From the NCBI GenBank assembly GCA_037045265.1, contig JBAOHV010000012.1, positions 124,001-188,000 on the forward strand: DNA of 64,000 nt. The letters run 5' to 3'. The translations under genes and the position numbers were made by a program. The notes under the pieces were generated by a model that made no database searches, had not been told where the DNA came from, and saw only the letters and a program-made list of their open reading frames with translations. Below are positions 44,407 through 53,067 of this stretch, piece after piece (position 1 is the stretch's first letter; each line of letters opens with the position of its first letter). This stretch comes from JBAOHV01 sp037045265. GTDB taxonomy: Bacteria > Actinomycetota > Acidimicrobiia > Acidimicrobiales > Microtrichaceae.

Positions 44407-44982
44407 TCAGGTCCGGACGCGACCGTCGCAGGTGAGCAGGAACCGACCCAGGGTCCGCAGCAGACGACCACGGTCGTCGTCCCACGCCAGGCGGGGTTCT
44501 GACCAGAACACCTGCAGCGCTCCGACGGTCCGTCCCCGCTGACGCAACGGCAGGTGCAGACACGACCGCACGCCCAGCTCACCGAGGGTGCGGGCGCCGT
44601 CGGGGTCGGCGGGCAGGGCGCGGGCGTCGTCGATGAGGACGAACCGGTCCGCGGCCAACGGGGCCAGGCCCCAGGGGAACCAGCCGGTGTCGACCGAGTC
44701 GGGCACGGGCGCGCACACCCCGCCCGGGCGAGTGCGTCGCGACCGAACCGACGGTCGGGCGTGGACCGCGGCGGCCCGGCGGGCGCCGACGCGGAACAGT
44801 GCCGCCGCGTCGGCCCAGCAGGCGTCGCGCACCAGGTCCAGCCCCTCGTCGAGCAGCCGTTGGGTGCTCCAGTCGTGGGCGTGGTCGGTCAGCCGGTCGA
44901 TGGACGCGCTGAGGCCGGCCAGGTCGGGGCCGGATGGGTCGGTCACGGGCGCGTCGGGGTCGGTCTGTCGATCGGCTGGCAT
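44407..44982 (-). CDS. GAF-domain protein
   Basis: 191 residues. A GAF-like sensor domain is suggested by RLLDEGLDLVRDACWADAAA near the start, LAADRFVLIDDARALPADPD, ELGVRSCLHLPLRQRGRTVG and ALQVFWSEPRLAWDDDRGRL at the end. No output domain is attached, so it may sense a small molecule or light on behalf of another protein. It converges with the AI-2E gene (6 bp) and is divergent from the deacylase gene. The left inverted repeat lies in its upstream region. Confidence 0.75.
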   Translation of the reverse strand: MPADRQTDPDAPVTDPSGPDLAGLSASIDRLTDHAHDWSTQRLLDEGLDLVRDACWADAAALFRVGARRAAAVHARPSVRSRRTRPGGVCAPVPDSVDTGWFPWGLAPLAADRFVLIDDARALPADPDGARTLGELGVRSCLHLPLRQRGRTVGALQVFWSEPRLAWDDDRGRLLRTLGRFLLTCDGRVRT

Positions 44983-45025
44983 CGTCCCACCAGCGTCGGC
45001 GCGTCCCACCCCCAACTGAACAACA

Positions 45026-45081
45026 TCGATATAGGGGTGCTCAACGACACACCTTGTCGCAATCCCGACCCCAGAAATCCG
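45026..45081 (+). repeat. 56-bp inverted repeat, left copy
   Basis: It starts TCGATATAGGGGT and contains CTCAACGACACACCTTGTCG. 53 of 56 positions match the reverse complement of 46881-46936. Each copy holds a CGACA-CACCT-TGTCG hairpin enclosed by GGGGT/ACCCC-type pairing. Confidence 0.9.
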
Positions 45082-45162
45082 CCGGCCGACCCGGTCGGGC
45101 ACAATGGCGGGGCGGACCACCGGAGGTGGATCGCTCGGGGGGACCGACAAGGGGGACGGAAC

Positions 45163-46869
45163 GTGCACGACCTGATCATCCGCGCCGGAACGGTGGTCGA
45201 CGGGACGGGCTCCGCGGCCCGTACCGCGGACGTCGCCATCACCGACGGCATCATCAGTGAGGTCGGCCGCGTCGACGGCCCCGCCCGCCGGGAGCTCGAC
45301 GCCGACGGGCTGCTGGTGACCCCGGGATTCGTCGACATCCACACCCACTTCGACGGCCAGGTCACCTGGGACCCGATGCTGACCCCGACGTGCTGGCACG
45401 GGGTGACCACCGTGGTGATGGGCAACTGCGGGGTCGGGTTCGCCCCGGTGCACCCGGACCGCCACGACTGGCTGATCGGGCTGATGGAGGGGGTCGAGGA
45501 CATCCCCGGAGCTGCGCTATCCGACGGGATCCGCTGGGGCTGGGAGACGTTCCCCGAGTACCTCGATGCCGTCGACGGTGCCCCCAAGATGCTCGACGTC
45601 GGCACCCAGGTTCCCCACGGTGCGGTCCGGGCCTACGTGATGGGCGAGCGCGGCGCCCGCAACGAGCCGGCCACCGCGGACGACATCGAGATGATGGCGG
45701 CCATCGTCGGAGAAGCGGTGCGGGCCGGTGCGCTCGGGTTCTCCACCTCGCGGACCATCGCCCACATGGCCATCGACGGGGAACCGGTCCCCGGTACATT
45801 CGCCGCCGAGGACGAGCTGTTCGGCATCGGCGCCGCCCTCGCCGAGGCGGGTACCGGGGTGTTCGAGCTGGCGCCGGCGGGTGCCCTGGGTGAGGACCTG
45901 GCCGCGCCCGACACGGAGATGGCGTGGATGCGTCGGCTCGGCGCCGCGATCGACCGTCCGATCGTGTTCGCGCTCACGCAGAACGACCACGACCCGCTCG
46001 CCTACCGCCGGATGCTCGAGCTCAGCGCAGAGGCGCAGGACGAGGGCTCGCTGGTCATCCCGCAGGTCGCGTCCCGGCCGATCAACCTGCTGCTCGGCCT
46101 GCAGACGTTCCACCCGTTCTCGTACTGCCCGTCGTGGTCCGAGGTGGGTCTGCTGCCGATAGCGGAGCGGGTCCGGGCGATGGGCGACCCGGCGTTCCGG
46201 GAGCGGCTCCTGGCCGAGGTCGGGGAGATGGACCCGGCCATGGCCCAGTTCCTCGACCCGGAGCGGGTGGTCACGATGGGGGCGGTTCCCGACTACGAGC
46301 CGTCGCTGGACCAGACGATCGGCGCGCGGGCTCGGGCCCGGGGCGTCAGCCCGTGGGAGCTGTACTACGACGACCTCCTCGGCGACGACGGCGACGCGCT
46401 GATCATGCGACCACTGCTCAACTACAGCGACTTCAACCTCGATGCAGTGCACGAGATGCTGGCCAGCCCGGTCACCCGGTGGGGCCTCGGCGACGGCGGC
46501 GCCCACTGCGGAACGACCTGCGACGCGTCAGCGGCCACGTTCCTGCTGACGCACTGGGCCCGCGACCGCGCCGACGGGCTGTCAGTGGAGCAGGCGGTCC
46601 GGACCCTCACGTCGGACACAGCGTCGCTCTACGGGCTGGGCGATCGCGGTGTGCTCGCAGCGGGCCGGGTCGGGGACGTGAACCTGATCGACCTCGATGC
46701 TCTCAGCCTGCGGCGACCGGAGATGGTGCACGACCTGCCCGGCGACGCCCGCCGGTTCATCCAGCGAGCGGACGGCTACCGGGCGACGGTCAAGTCCGGC
46801 GAGGTCACCCTCATCGACGGCGAGGACCTGGGCGCTCGCCCGGGTCGACTGCTCCGCGGCGCTCGCTGA
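45163..46869 (+). CDS. N-acyl-D-amino-acid deacylase (amidohydrolase superfamily)
   Basis: 568 residues. The amidohydrolase beta-sandwich start HDLIIRAGTVVDGTGSAART is followed by the metal site GFVDIHTHFDGQVTWDPMLT, the D-aminoacylase hallmark HGVTTVVMGNCGVGFAPVHP, then GALGFSTSRT and the C-terminal DGGAHCGTTCDASAATFLLT. It would hydrolyse N-acyl-D-amino acids or related amides. GTG 45163 is preceded by GGGGGA. The gene is bracketed by the 56-bp inverted repeats, with no recombinase beside it. Confidence 0.9.
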   Translation: MHDLIIRAGTVVDGTGSAARTADVAITDGIISEVGRVDGPARRELDADGLLVTPGFVDIHTHFDGQVTWDPMLTPTCWHGVTTVVMGNCGVGFAPVHPDRHDWLIGLMEGVEDIPGAALSDGIRWGWETFPEYLDAVDGAPKMLDVGTQVPHGAVRAYVMGERGARNEPATADDIEMMAAIVGEAVRAGALGFSTSRTIAHMAIDGEPVPGTFAAEDELFGIGAALAEAGTGVFELAPAGALGEDLAAPDTEMAWMRRLGAAIDRPIVFALTQNDHDPLAYRRMLELSAEAQDEGSLVIPQVASRPINLLLGLQTFHPFSYCPSWSEVGLLPIAERVRAMGDPAFRERLLAEVGEMDPAMAQFLDPERVVTMGAVPDYEPSLDQTIGARARARGVSPWELYYDDLLGDDGDALIMRPLLNYSDFNLDAVHEMLASPVTRWGLGDGGAHCGTTCDASAATFLLTHWARDRADGLSVEQAVRTLTSDTASLYGLGDRGVLAAGRVGDVNLIDLDALSLRRPEMVHDLPGDARRFIQRADGYRATVKSGEVTLIDGEDLGARPGRLLRGAR

Positions 46870-46880
46870 CGGGTCCGGCT

Positions 46881-46936
46881 CGGATTTCTGAGGTCCGGAT
46901 TGCGACAAGGTGTGTCGTTGAGGACCCCTATATCGA
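46881..46936 (-). repeat. 56-bp inverted repeat, right copy
   Basis: Mirror copy of 45026-45081, lying 11 bp after the deacylase stop. On the minus strand it includes the PIG-L stop codon (TAG within ATATAGGGG) and could fold GGGGTCC with GGACCTC around the inner hairpin. Confidence 0.9.
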
Positions 46937-47644
46937 GATGAGTTCGAAGGTGACGGCGAGATCGACGCCGAGGCGCGGTCCGGCCCACTCGGCCATGCCT
47001 CGCAGGAACGGCTCCGGGTCGGTGCCCGGCGTCCCCGGCGGGAGCGCGTCGAGGTAGGTGCGGTGCGCCTCGAGCGACTCGACGCCCTTGTCGATCCAGT
47101 CCCCGACGTCGACGCCGTGGGTGGCCATGTCCGACCCCAGGAACGCCGCGAAGCGGGTGCCGGACCACGGTTCGCCGGCGTCGGTGAACAGCCAGCGGTT
47201 GCCGGCGTCACGAGCGGCGTCGAGCAAGGCGAGTCCGGTGTTGCGGTGATCGACGTGGTTCCAGCCCTCGCCGCCCCAGTGCTCGCGGAAGTTGGTGGCG
47301 ATCAGCACGTCGGGGCGGTGCCGGCGGATCGCCGCGGCCAGGTCGCGGCGCAGGTCCACGTCGGCCACCACCAGCCCATCGGGGCGGCCCATGAACTCGA
47401 CGGTGTGCACGCCGACCACCGCGGCTGACGCGATCTCCTCGTCGCGGCGCAACGGACCGCACTCCTCGGGGGCCATGCCGTCGATGCCGGCCTCGCCGTC
47501 GGTGACGAGCAGGTAGATGACCTCCTTGCCCTGGGCGGTCCATCGGGCGACGGCGGACGCGGCGCCGTACTCCAAGTCGTCGGGGTGCGCGACCACGGCC
47601 AGCGCGCGGTCCCAGTCCTCGGGGAAGGTCCTCAACTCGGCCAT
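46928..47644 (-). CDS. PIG-L family deacetylase
   Basis: 238 residues of the LmbE/PIG-L zinc deacetylase fold. The metal motif AVVAHPDDLEYGAASAVARW (His-Pro-Asp-Asp) and the second metal His in NHVDHRNTGLALL are visible, with DGEAGIDGMAPEE and RRDEEIASAAVVGV. Relatives include MshB and Mca of mycothiol metabolism, but a general N-acetylglucosaminyl or unknown amide substrate is possible. Its last codons and stop lie inside the right inverted repeat. An AGGAGA site precedes the ATG. Confidence 0.9.
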   Translation of the reverse strand: MAELRTFPEDWDRALAVVAHPDDLEYGAASAVARWTAQGKEVIYLLVTDGEAGIDGMAPEECGPLRRDEEIASAAVVGVHTVEFMGRPDGLVVADVDLRRDLAAAIRRHRPDVLIATNFREHWGGEGWNHVDHRNTGLALLDAARDAGNRWLFTDAGEPWSGTRFAAFLGSDMATHGVDVGDWIDKGVESLEAHRTYLDALPPGTPGTDPEPFLRGMAEWAGPRLGVDLAVTFELISI

Positions 47645-47760
47645 CGACGCGTCTCCTGGTTTTCGGGTGTTCGGTTGTTCGGGTGTTCGAGGCCCCGGCG
47701 GGTGCGCGGGGATCGTGCTGTGGTCTACCCCGCGCCTACGATCGCCGACCGGAGGTGACC

Positions 47761-48300
47761 ATGATCCACGCCGCAGGGTTCGCGACCGAGTTCAACACCG
47801 TCATGTTGGTCCTGCGCGTCGTGGCCGGCGTGACGCTGTTCCTGCACGGCTACAACAAGGTGTTCCGCGGCGGGAAGATCGAGGGGACCGCCGGCTGGTT
47901 CGAGGGTCTGGGCATGAAGCCCGGCCGGCTCAACGCCTGGATGGCGGCCAGCACCGAGATGGGAGCCGGCGTGCTGCTGACCGTCGGCCTCCTCACCCCG
48001 TTCGCGGCCGCCGGGCTGATCGGGATCATGGTCGTTGCGGCCCGCACCGATCACCGGGGGTCGTTCTTCATGTTCAAGAACGGCTGGGAGTACGTGATGG
48101 TGTTCGGGTTCCTGGCCTGGGGCATCGGGGCGCTCGGCCCGGGCGAGTGGTCCCTCGACCACGCTTTCGGCATCCTCGACGACCTGACCCGGGACTGGCG
48201 CGGCGCCCTCATCGCGGGCGTGCTCGGTCTGGTCGCCGGCATCGGCACCCTCGTGGTGTTCCACCACCCGGAGCCGGCCGCCGACTCCGGCAGCAGCTGA
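47761..48300 (+). CDS. DoxX-family membrane protein
   Basis: 179 residues with four membrane helices: VLRVVAGVTLFLHGYNKVFR, MGAGVLLTVGLLTPFAAAGL, GWEYVMVFGFLAWGIGALGP and ALIAGVLGLVAGIGTLVVF. The helix 1 motif LHGYNKVFRGGKIEGTAGWF and MGAGVLLTVGLLTPFAA are typical of DoxX, a family linked to redox balance and respiration. A GGAGGTGACC site precedes ATG 47761, with a TACGAT hexamer at 47737-47742. Confidence 0.87.
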   Translation: MIHAAGFATEFNTVMLVLRVVAGVTLFLHGYNKVFRGGKIEGTAGWFEGLGMKPGRLNAWMAASTEMGAGVLLTVGLLTPFAAAGLIGIMVVAARTDHRGSFFMFKNGWEYVMVFGFLAWGIGALGPGEWSLDHAFGILDDLTRDWRGALIAGVLGLVAGIGTLVVFHHPEPAADSGSS

Positions 48301-48306
48301 GCCGAA

Positions 48307-48324
48307 CCGACCCGATCGGGTCGG
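48307..48324. terminator. Perfect 18-bp palindrome between convergent genes
   Basis: CCGACCCGATCGGGTCGG lies 6 bp after the DoxX stop and before the converging DUF1971 stop. It is a candidate bidirectional terminator without a T-run. Confidence 0.5.
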
Positions 48325-48342
48325 AGCCGGGCCGAGCCGATC

Positions 48343-48702
48343 TCAGGGCTGCAGGCCGGTGCTCTCTGCTCCCTCGGCCGGTCCCTCGGTCGGCCCGGCG
48401 GTGGCGGGAGGCCGGTGGAACTCGATGGCGAAGGTGGCCGGCCCGTCGAACTCGACGTGGTGCCGTCGCTGCGGCGGGATGACCTGGGACCCGCCGGCGC
48501 TGACTGTGCGGGGCCGATCGGACTCGTCCTCGAACACGAAGCGCAGGCTCCCGGAGTGGACCAGCAGTCGGGCCCACACCCCGGCCGCCACCTGGTGCGC
48601 CCGCAGCAGGCCGCCGGGGTGGTTCGACTCGTCGAACACGTCGGTGGTGCGGGCCAGCTCCAAGCCTTCGGGGAGCTCGATCGGGTCGGGTTGCTCTTCC
48701 AT
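48343..48702 (-). CDS. DUF1971 (YeaR/TehB-like) cupin-type protein
   Basis: 119 residues. The sequence follows the DUF1971 pattern closely: LPEGLELARTTDVFDESNHP, GGLLRAHQVAAGVWARLLVH, SGSLRFVFED and IPPQRRHHVEFDGPATFAIE. E. coli YeaR, of the same family, is induced by nitrate and tellurite stress; the biochemical role is unknown. It is a small cytoplasmic beta-barrel. Start ATG 48702. Confidence 0.87.
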   Translation of the reverse strand: MEEQPDPIELPEGLELARTTDVFDESNHPGGLLRAHQVAAGVWARLLVHSGSLRFVFEDESDRPRTVSAGGSQVIPPQRRHHVEFDGPATFAIEFHRPPATAGPTEGPAEGAESTGLQP

Positions 48703-48763
48703 GCCCTCATCCTGGCGCGCGGCGTAGCGACTCCCGGCCTCGGGAGGTCGGCCGCACGTTCGG

Positions 48764-48794
48764 TAACCTCGCTCGACGGCGTTCCGGTCGAGCG
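48764..48794 (+). promoter_or_regulatory. Promoter hexamer and leader hairpin of mutA
   Basis: TAACCT (48764-48769) is a -10 candidate. CGCTCGAC (48770-48777) pairs with GTCGAGCG (48787-48794), so a hairpin would open the 75-nt leader. No B12-riboswitch consensus is visible. Confidence 0.4.
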
Positions 48795-48850
48795 GAGCTG
48801 CCGCCACGCCGGAGGTCACCTCGACCGGGACCCAGACGACGGAGATCAGC

Positions 48851-50737
48851 GTGTCCGAACCGACGACGGCCCCGACGGCCGCGACCGCCCTGGCCGGGGG
48901 CTTCGATCCGGCCGACGAGGAAGCGTGGCTCGCCGCGGTCGACAAGGTGCTCAAGGGGGCACCGTTCACCAAGCTGGTGGGCTGCACCGCCGACGGCGTC
49001 ACGGTCCAGCCGCTCTACAACCCCGACAACTCTCCGGGCGCCGCCGACGAGGCCGGCTTCCCCGGCCAGGCACCGTTCACCCGCGGCACGCACCCAGCAC
49101 CACGTCCGGACGTGGCCTGGGACATCCGATCGGTCGTCGGCGGGCCGGACCCCGCCACCGCCAACGCCCGGGCGCTCACCGATCTGGAGCGCGGGGTCAC
49201 CAGCCTCGAGCTGCCCTGGACCGAGGCGACCGACCTGGACGCGGTCCTTTCCGGCGTCCACCTCGACCTGGCCCCGGTCGTGCTGCGGCCGGGCTTCGAT
49301 TTCACCGCCGCTGCGGACGCGCTGGTCGCCATGTGGGACCAGCGCGGGATCGACCCCGCCCAGGCCGTCGGCGGATTCGGCGCCGACCCGCTCGCTGCGC
49401 TGGCGGCCCGGGGCGGGGCCGGGCAGGACCCGCAGGCCCTTCTCACCGAGCTGGGCACACTGGCGGCGCGCACCGCAGCCGCCCACCCCCGGGTGCGGTC
49501 CGTGACGGTCAGCACCCTCCCGGCGGTCGAGGCCGGCGCGTCCGAGGCCCAGGAGCTGGCGATCATGCTGGGGACCGGGGCGGCCTACCTCCGGGCCATG
49601 TCCGCCGCGGGGCTCAGCGCGGATGAGGCCGCCGGACAGATCCAGCTGGAGCTGGCGGCCGACGAGGACGTGTTCGCCACCGTCGCCAAGCTGCGCGCCG
49701 CCCGTCGCCTGTGGGCCAACCTGCTCGGTGCCGTCGGCGCGTCGGGCGACGCCCCCGCACCGGTGCTGCACGTCACCGAGGCGCAGCGCATGCTCACCCG
49801 TCGAGACCCGTGGGTGAACCTCCTGCGCACCACCGCGGCGGTGTTCGCGGCGGGCATCGGCGGCGCCGACGGCGTGACCGCCCACCCCTACGACGTCCTG
49901 CTCGGCGACCCGAGCGACCTCGGCCGCCGCATGGCCCGCAACACCCAGATCCTCCTCCAGGAGGAGTCGAACTTGGGGCGGGTGATCGACCCGGCGGGCG
50001 GTTCCGGCTACGTCGAGAGCCTCACCGACGAGCTCGCGGACCTGGCGTGGCGCCTGCTCCAGGAGCTCGAGTCGGTCGGTGGGATGCCGACGGTGCTGCT
50101 CGACGGCACCCTCGCCGCCCGCATCGCCGATGTCCGCGACGCCCGCCTGGCGCGGGTCGCCACCCGTCGGGCTCCGATCACCGGGGTCAGCGAGTTCCCC
50201 GACCTCGGCGAGGACCCGCCGCCACCCCCGCCACCGGAACCCGACGACGCCGACCCGCTGCTGGTCCCGGTTCGCTGGGCCGAGCGCTTCGAGGACCTGC
50301 GCGACCGGGCGGACGCCGCCCGCGCCGCGGGTCGCGAGTCGGTGGTGTTCCTGGCCAACCTCGGTCCGGTCGCCACCCACACCGCCCGGGCGACCTTCGC
50401 CAAGAACCTCTTCGAGGCCGGCGGGCTGCGCACCGTCACCTCCGATCGAGGGGCCGGCACCGGTTTCGCCACCGCGGCCGAGGCCGCCGAGGACTTCGCC
50501 GCCAGCGGGGCCGCCCTGGTGTGCATCTGCTCGTCGGACGCCGTCTACGCCGAACACGCGGTCGCAGCCGCCGAGGCGCTGCGCGCCGCGGGGGCACGTC
50601 GGGTGTACCTGGCCGGCAACCCGGGCGACCGCCGCGCCGCCGAGGAGGCCGCCGGAGTCGACGAGTTCGTCCACGTCGGCGTCGACGTGCTCGCCGCCCT
50701 GGAACGGGCGCAGGAGATCCTGGAGGTGTCGTCATGA
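48851..50737 (+). CDS. mutA: Methylmalonyl-CoA mutase small (beta) subunit
   Basis: 628 residues. The mutase barrel-like domain shows TRGTHPAPRPDVAWDIRSVV, and RMARNTQILLQEESNLGRVI followed by DPAGGSGYVESLTDELA. The C-terminal B12-binding-like domain (VVFLANLGPVATHTARATFA) lacks the DxHxxG cobalamin His motif, as expected for the non-catalytic subunit. It pairs with MutB to isomerise methylmalonyl-CoA and succinyl-CoA. GTG start with GGAGA; the ATGA overlap with mutB ensures coupled translation. Confidence 0.95.
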   Translation: MSEPTTAPTAATALAGGFDPADEEAWLAAVDKVLKGAPFTKLVGCTADGVTVQPLYNPDNSPGAADEAGFPGQAPFTRGTHPAPRPDVAWDIRSVVGGPDPATANARALTDLERGVTSLELPWTEATDLDAVLSGVHLDLAPVVLRPGFDFTAAADALVAMWDQRGIDPAQAVGGFGADPLAALAARGGAGQDPQALLTELGTLAARTAAAHPRVRSVTVSTLPAVEAGASEAQELAIMLGTGAAYLRAMSAAGLSADEAAGQIQLELAADEDVFATVAKLRAARRLWANLLGAVGASGDAPAPVLHVTEAQRMLTRRDPWVNLLRTTAAVFAAGIGGADGVTAHPYDVLLGDPSDLGRRMARNTQILLQEESNLGRVIDPAGGSGYVESLTDELADLAWRLLQELESVGGMPTVLLDGTLAARIADVRDARLARVATRRAPITGVSEFPDLGEDPPPPPPPEPDDADPLLVPVRWAERFEDLRDRADAARAAGRESVVFLANLGPVATHTARATFAKNLFEAGGLRTVTSDRGAGTGFATAAEAAEDFAASGAALVCICSSDAVYAEHAVAAAEALRAAGARRVYLAGNPGDRRAAEEAAGVDEFVHVGVDVLAALERAQEILEVSS

Positions 50738-52956
50738 CCGCGGACGGACCCCGCTTCGAGGTCCCCGACCTCAGCACCGTCGACCTGGCTGCGCCGGCCG
50801 CCGCCGATCCCGGGGCTCGGGAACGCTGGGCCGCCGCGGCGCAGTCCGCGACCGGGCTCGCCGTCGACGAGCAGCGCTGGGAGACGCCCGAGGGCATCGA
50901 CGTGGCCCCGCTGTACTCGGCGGCCGACCTCGTCGGGCTCGACTTCCTGCACACGTACCCGGGTCTGGCGCCGTTCCTGCGGGGTCCGTACCCGACCATG
51001 TACGTCAACCAGCCGTGGACGATCCGCCAGTACGCCGGGTTCTCCACCGCCGAGGACTCCAACGCCTTCTACCGGCGCAACCTGGCCGCCGGGCAGAAGG
51101 GGCTGTCGGTCGCCTTCGACCTGCCCACCCACCGGGGATACGACTCCGACAACCCCCGCGTCGCCGGCGACGTCGGCATGGCGGGGGTCGCCATCGATTC
51201 CATCTACGACATGCGGGTCCTGTTCGACGGGATCCCGCTCGACCAGATGTCGGTGTCGATGACCATGAACGGCGCGGTCCTCCCCGTGCTGTCGCTCTAC
51301 ATCGTCGCGGCCGAGGAGCAGGGCGTGACGCCCGAGAAGCTCGCCGGGACGATCCAGAACGACATCCTCAAGGAGTTCATGGTCCGCAACACCTATATCT
51401 ACCCGCCGACGCCGTCGATGCGGATCATCTCCGACATCTTCAGCTACACCTCGGAGCGGATGCCGAGGTTCAACTCGATTTCGATCTCCGGCTACCACAT
51501 GCAGGAGGCGGGCGCGACGGCGGACCTGGAGCTGGCCTACACGCTCGCCGACGGCCTCGAGTACATCCAGGCAGGCCTCGACGCCGGTCTCGACGTCGAC
51601 GCGTTCGCGCCGCGGCTGTCGTTCTTCTGGGCGATCGGCATGAACTTCTTCATGGAGATCGCCAAGATGCGCGCGGCGCGGCTGCTGTGGGCGAAGTTGG
51701 TGAAGGAGCGCTTCGCTCCCGGCAACGCCAAGTCGTTGTCGTTGCGCACGCACTCGCAGACCTCAGGCTGGTCGCTGACCGCGCAGGACGTGTTCAACAA
51801 CGTGATCCGCACCTGCGTCGAGGCGATGGCGTCGACCCAGGGCCACACCCAGAGCCTGCACACCAACAGCCTGGACGAGGCGCTCGCGCTGCCGACGGAC
51901 TTCTCGGCCCGCATCGCCCGCAACACCCAGCTGTTCCTGCAGCAGGAGTCGGGGACCACCCGCGTCATCGACCCCTGGGGCGGCAGCTACTACGTCGAGC
52001 GGCTCACCGCCGAGCTGGCTCAGCGGGCGCTGACCCACATCGCCGAGGTCGACCAGCTCGGAGGCATGGCCGCCGCGATCGAGGCGGGCATCCCCAAGCT
52101 CCGCATCGAGGAGGCTGCGGCGCGCACCCAGGCCCGCATCGACGCCGGCCGTCAGCCGGTCATCGGGGTCAACAAGTACCGCCTGGACGAGCACGAGGAC
52201 ATCGACGTCCTCAAGGTCGACAACTCAGCGGTGCGCGCCGGGCAGATCGCGAAGCTGGAGCGCCTGCGGGCCGAGCGCGACCCCGAGGCGGTGCGGGTCG
52301 CGCTGGAGGCGTTGACGAACGCGGCGTCCTCGGGCGAGGGCAACCTGCTGGACCTCGGCGTCGCCGCGGCGCGGGCCAAGGCCTCGGTCGGTGAGATCAG
52401 CGACGCGCTGGAGAAGGTGTACGGCCGGCACCGCGCCGACATCCGGTCGATCTCCGGCGTGTACCGCAGCGAGCTCGGAGAGAGGGGTGCCGCGGTGGAC
52501 CAGGTCAGGCGCAAGGTCGAGGCGTTCGAGGCCGCTGACGGCCGGCGGCCGCGGATCCTGCTGGCCAAGATGGGCCAGGACGGACACGACCGCGGCCAGA
52601 AGGTCATCGCCTCGGCGTTCGCGGATCTCGGCTGGGACGTCGACATCGGACCGCTGTTCCAGACCCCCGAGGAGGTCGCCCGTCAGGCGGTCGAGGCCGA
52701 CGTGCACATCGTCGGGCCGTCGTCGCTCGCCGCCGGACACCTGACGCTGGTCCCCGAGCTCAAGCAGGCGTTGGAGGCCCTCGGCCGACCCGACATCCTC
52801 GTCGTGGTCGGCGGGGTGATCCCGCCCCAGGACTACCCGGCGCTGTACGACGCGGGTGCCGCCGCGGTGTTCCCGCCGGGCACCGTCATCCACGAGGCCG
52901 CCTCGGATCTGCTCGACCGCCTGGCCGACCAGCTCGGCTACGACCTCTCCACCTGA
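50734..52956 (+). CDS. mutB: Methylmalonyl-CoA mutase large (alpha, catalytic) subunit
   Basis: 740 residues. Substrate-barrel signatures are YPTMYVNQPWTIRQYAGFST, AFDLPTHRGYDSDNPRVAGD and FNSISISGYHMQEAGATADL. The C-terminal cobalamin domain carries LLAKMGQDGHDRGQKVIASA, whose His is the lower axial cobalt ligand (DxHxxG), plus PSSLAAGHLTLVPEL and VVVGGVIPPQDYPAL. It is adenosylcobalamin-dependent and serves propionate, branched-chain and odd-chain catabolism. A palindromic repeat follows 20 bp after the stop. Confidence 0.98.
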   Translation: MTADGPRFEVPDLSTVDLAAPAAADPGARERWAAAAQSATGLAVDEQRWETPEGIDVAPLYSAADLVGLDFLHTYPGLAPFLRGPYPTMYVNQPWTIRQYAGFSTAEDSNAFYRRNLAAGQKGLSVAFDLPTHRGYDSDNPRVAGDVGMAGVAIDSIYDMRVLFDGIPLDQMSVSMTMNGAVLPVLSLYIVAAEEQGVTPEKLAGTIQNDILKEFMVRNTYIYPPTPSMRIISDIFSYTSERMPRFNSISISGYHMQEAGATADLELAYTLADGLEYIQAGLDAGLDVDAFAPRLSFFWAIGMNFFMEIAKMRAARLLWAKLVKERFAPGNAKSLSLRTHSQTSGWSLTAQDVFNNVIRTCVEAMASTQGHTQSLHTNSLDEALALPTDFSARIARNTQLFLQQESGTTRVIDPWGGSYYVERLTAELAQRALTHIAEVDQLGGMAAAIEAGIPKLRIEEAAARTQARIDAGRQPVIGVNKYRLDEHEDIDVLKVDNSAVRAGQIAKLERLRAERDPEAVRVALEALTNAASSGEGNLLDLGVAAARAKASVGEISDALEKVYGRHRADIRSISGVYRSELGERGAAVDQVRRKVEAFEAADGRRPRILLAKMGQDGHDRGQKVIASAFADLGWDVDIGPLFQTPEEVARQAVEADVHIVGPSSLAAGHLTLVPELKQALEALGRPDILVVVGGVIPPQDYPALYDAGAAAVFPPGTVIHEAASDLLDRLADQLGYDLST

Positions 52957-52975
52957 GGATTCCGTTCCCATCCCG

Positions 52976-53025
52976 GTTCTGTAGTGCGAGATCCAGGCGT
53001 TCGCCTGGATCTCGCACTACAGAAC
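52976..53025. repeat. Palindromic intergenic repeat, copy 2
   Basis: Perfect 24-bp arms (52976-52999, 53002-53025) around a TT centre, with the same core as 8349-8394 but longer. It lies between the converging mutB and TetR genes. Confidence 0.88.
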
Positions 53026-53067
53026 GGTGGTGGTGGGACGGTGGGGTGGGGTTCAGAACGGTGGGGG

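Noticed and set aside
45026..46936. Classical transposon carrying the deacylase
   Set aside because: No transposase or recombinase and no obvious target duplication, so mobility stays a hypothesis rather than a call.
48776..48850. Cobalamin riboswitch before mutA
   Set aside because: The leader is only about 75 nt and lacks the B12-box consensus.
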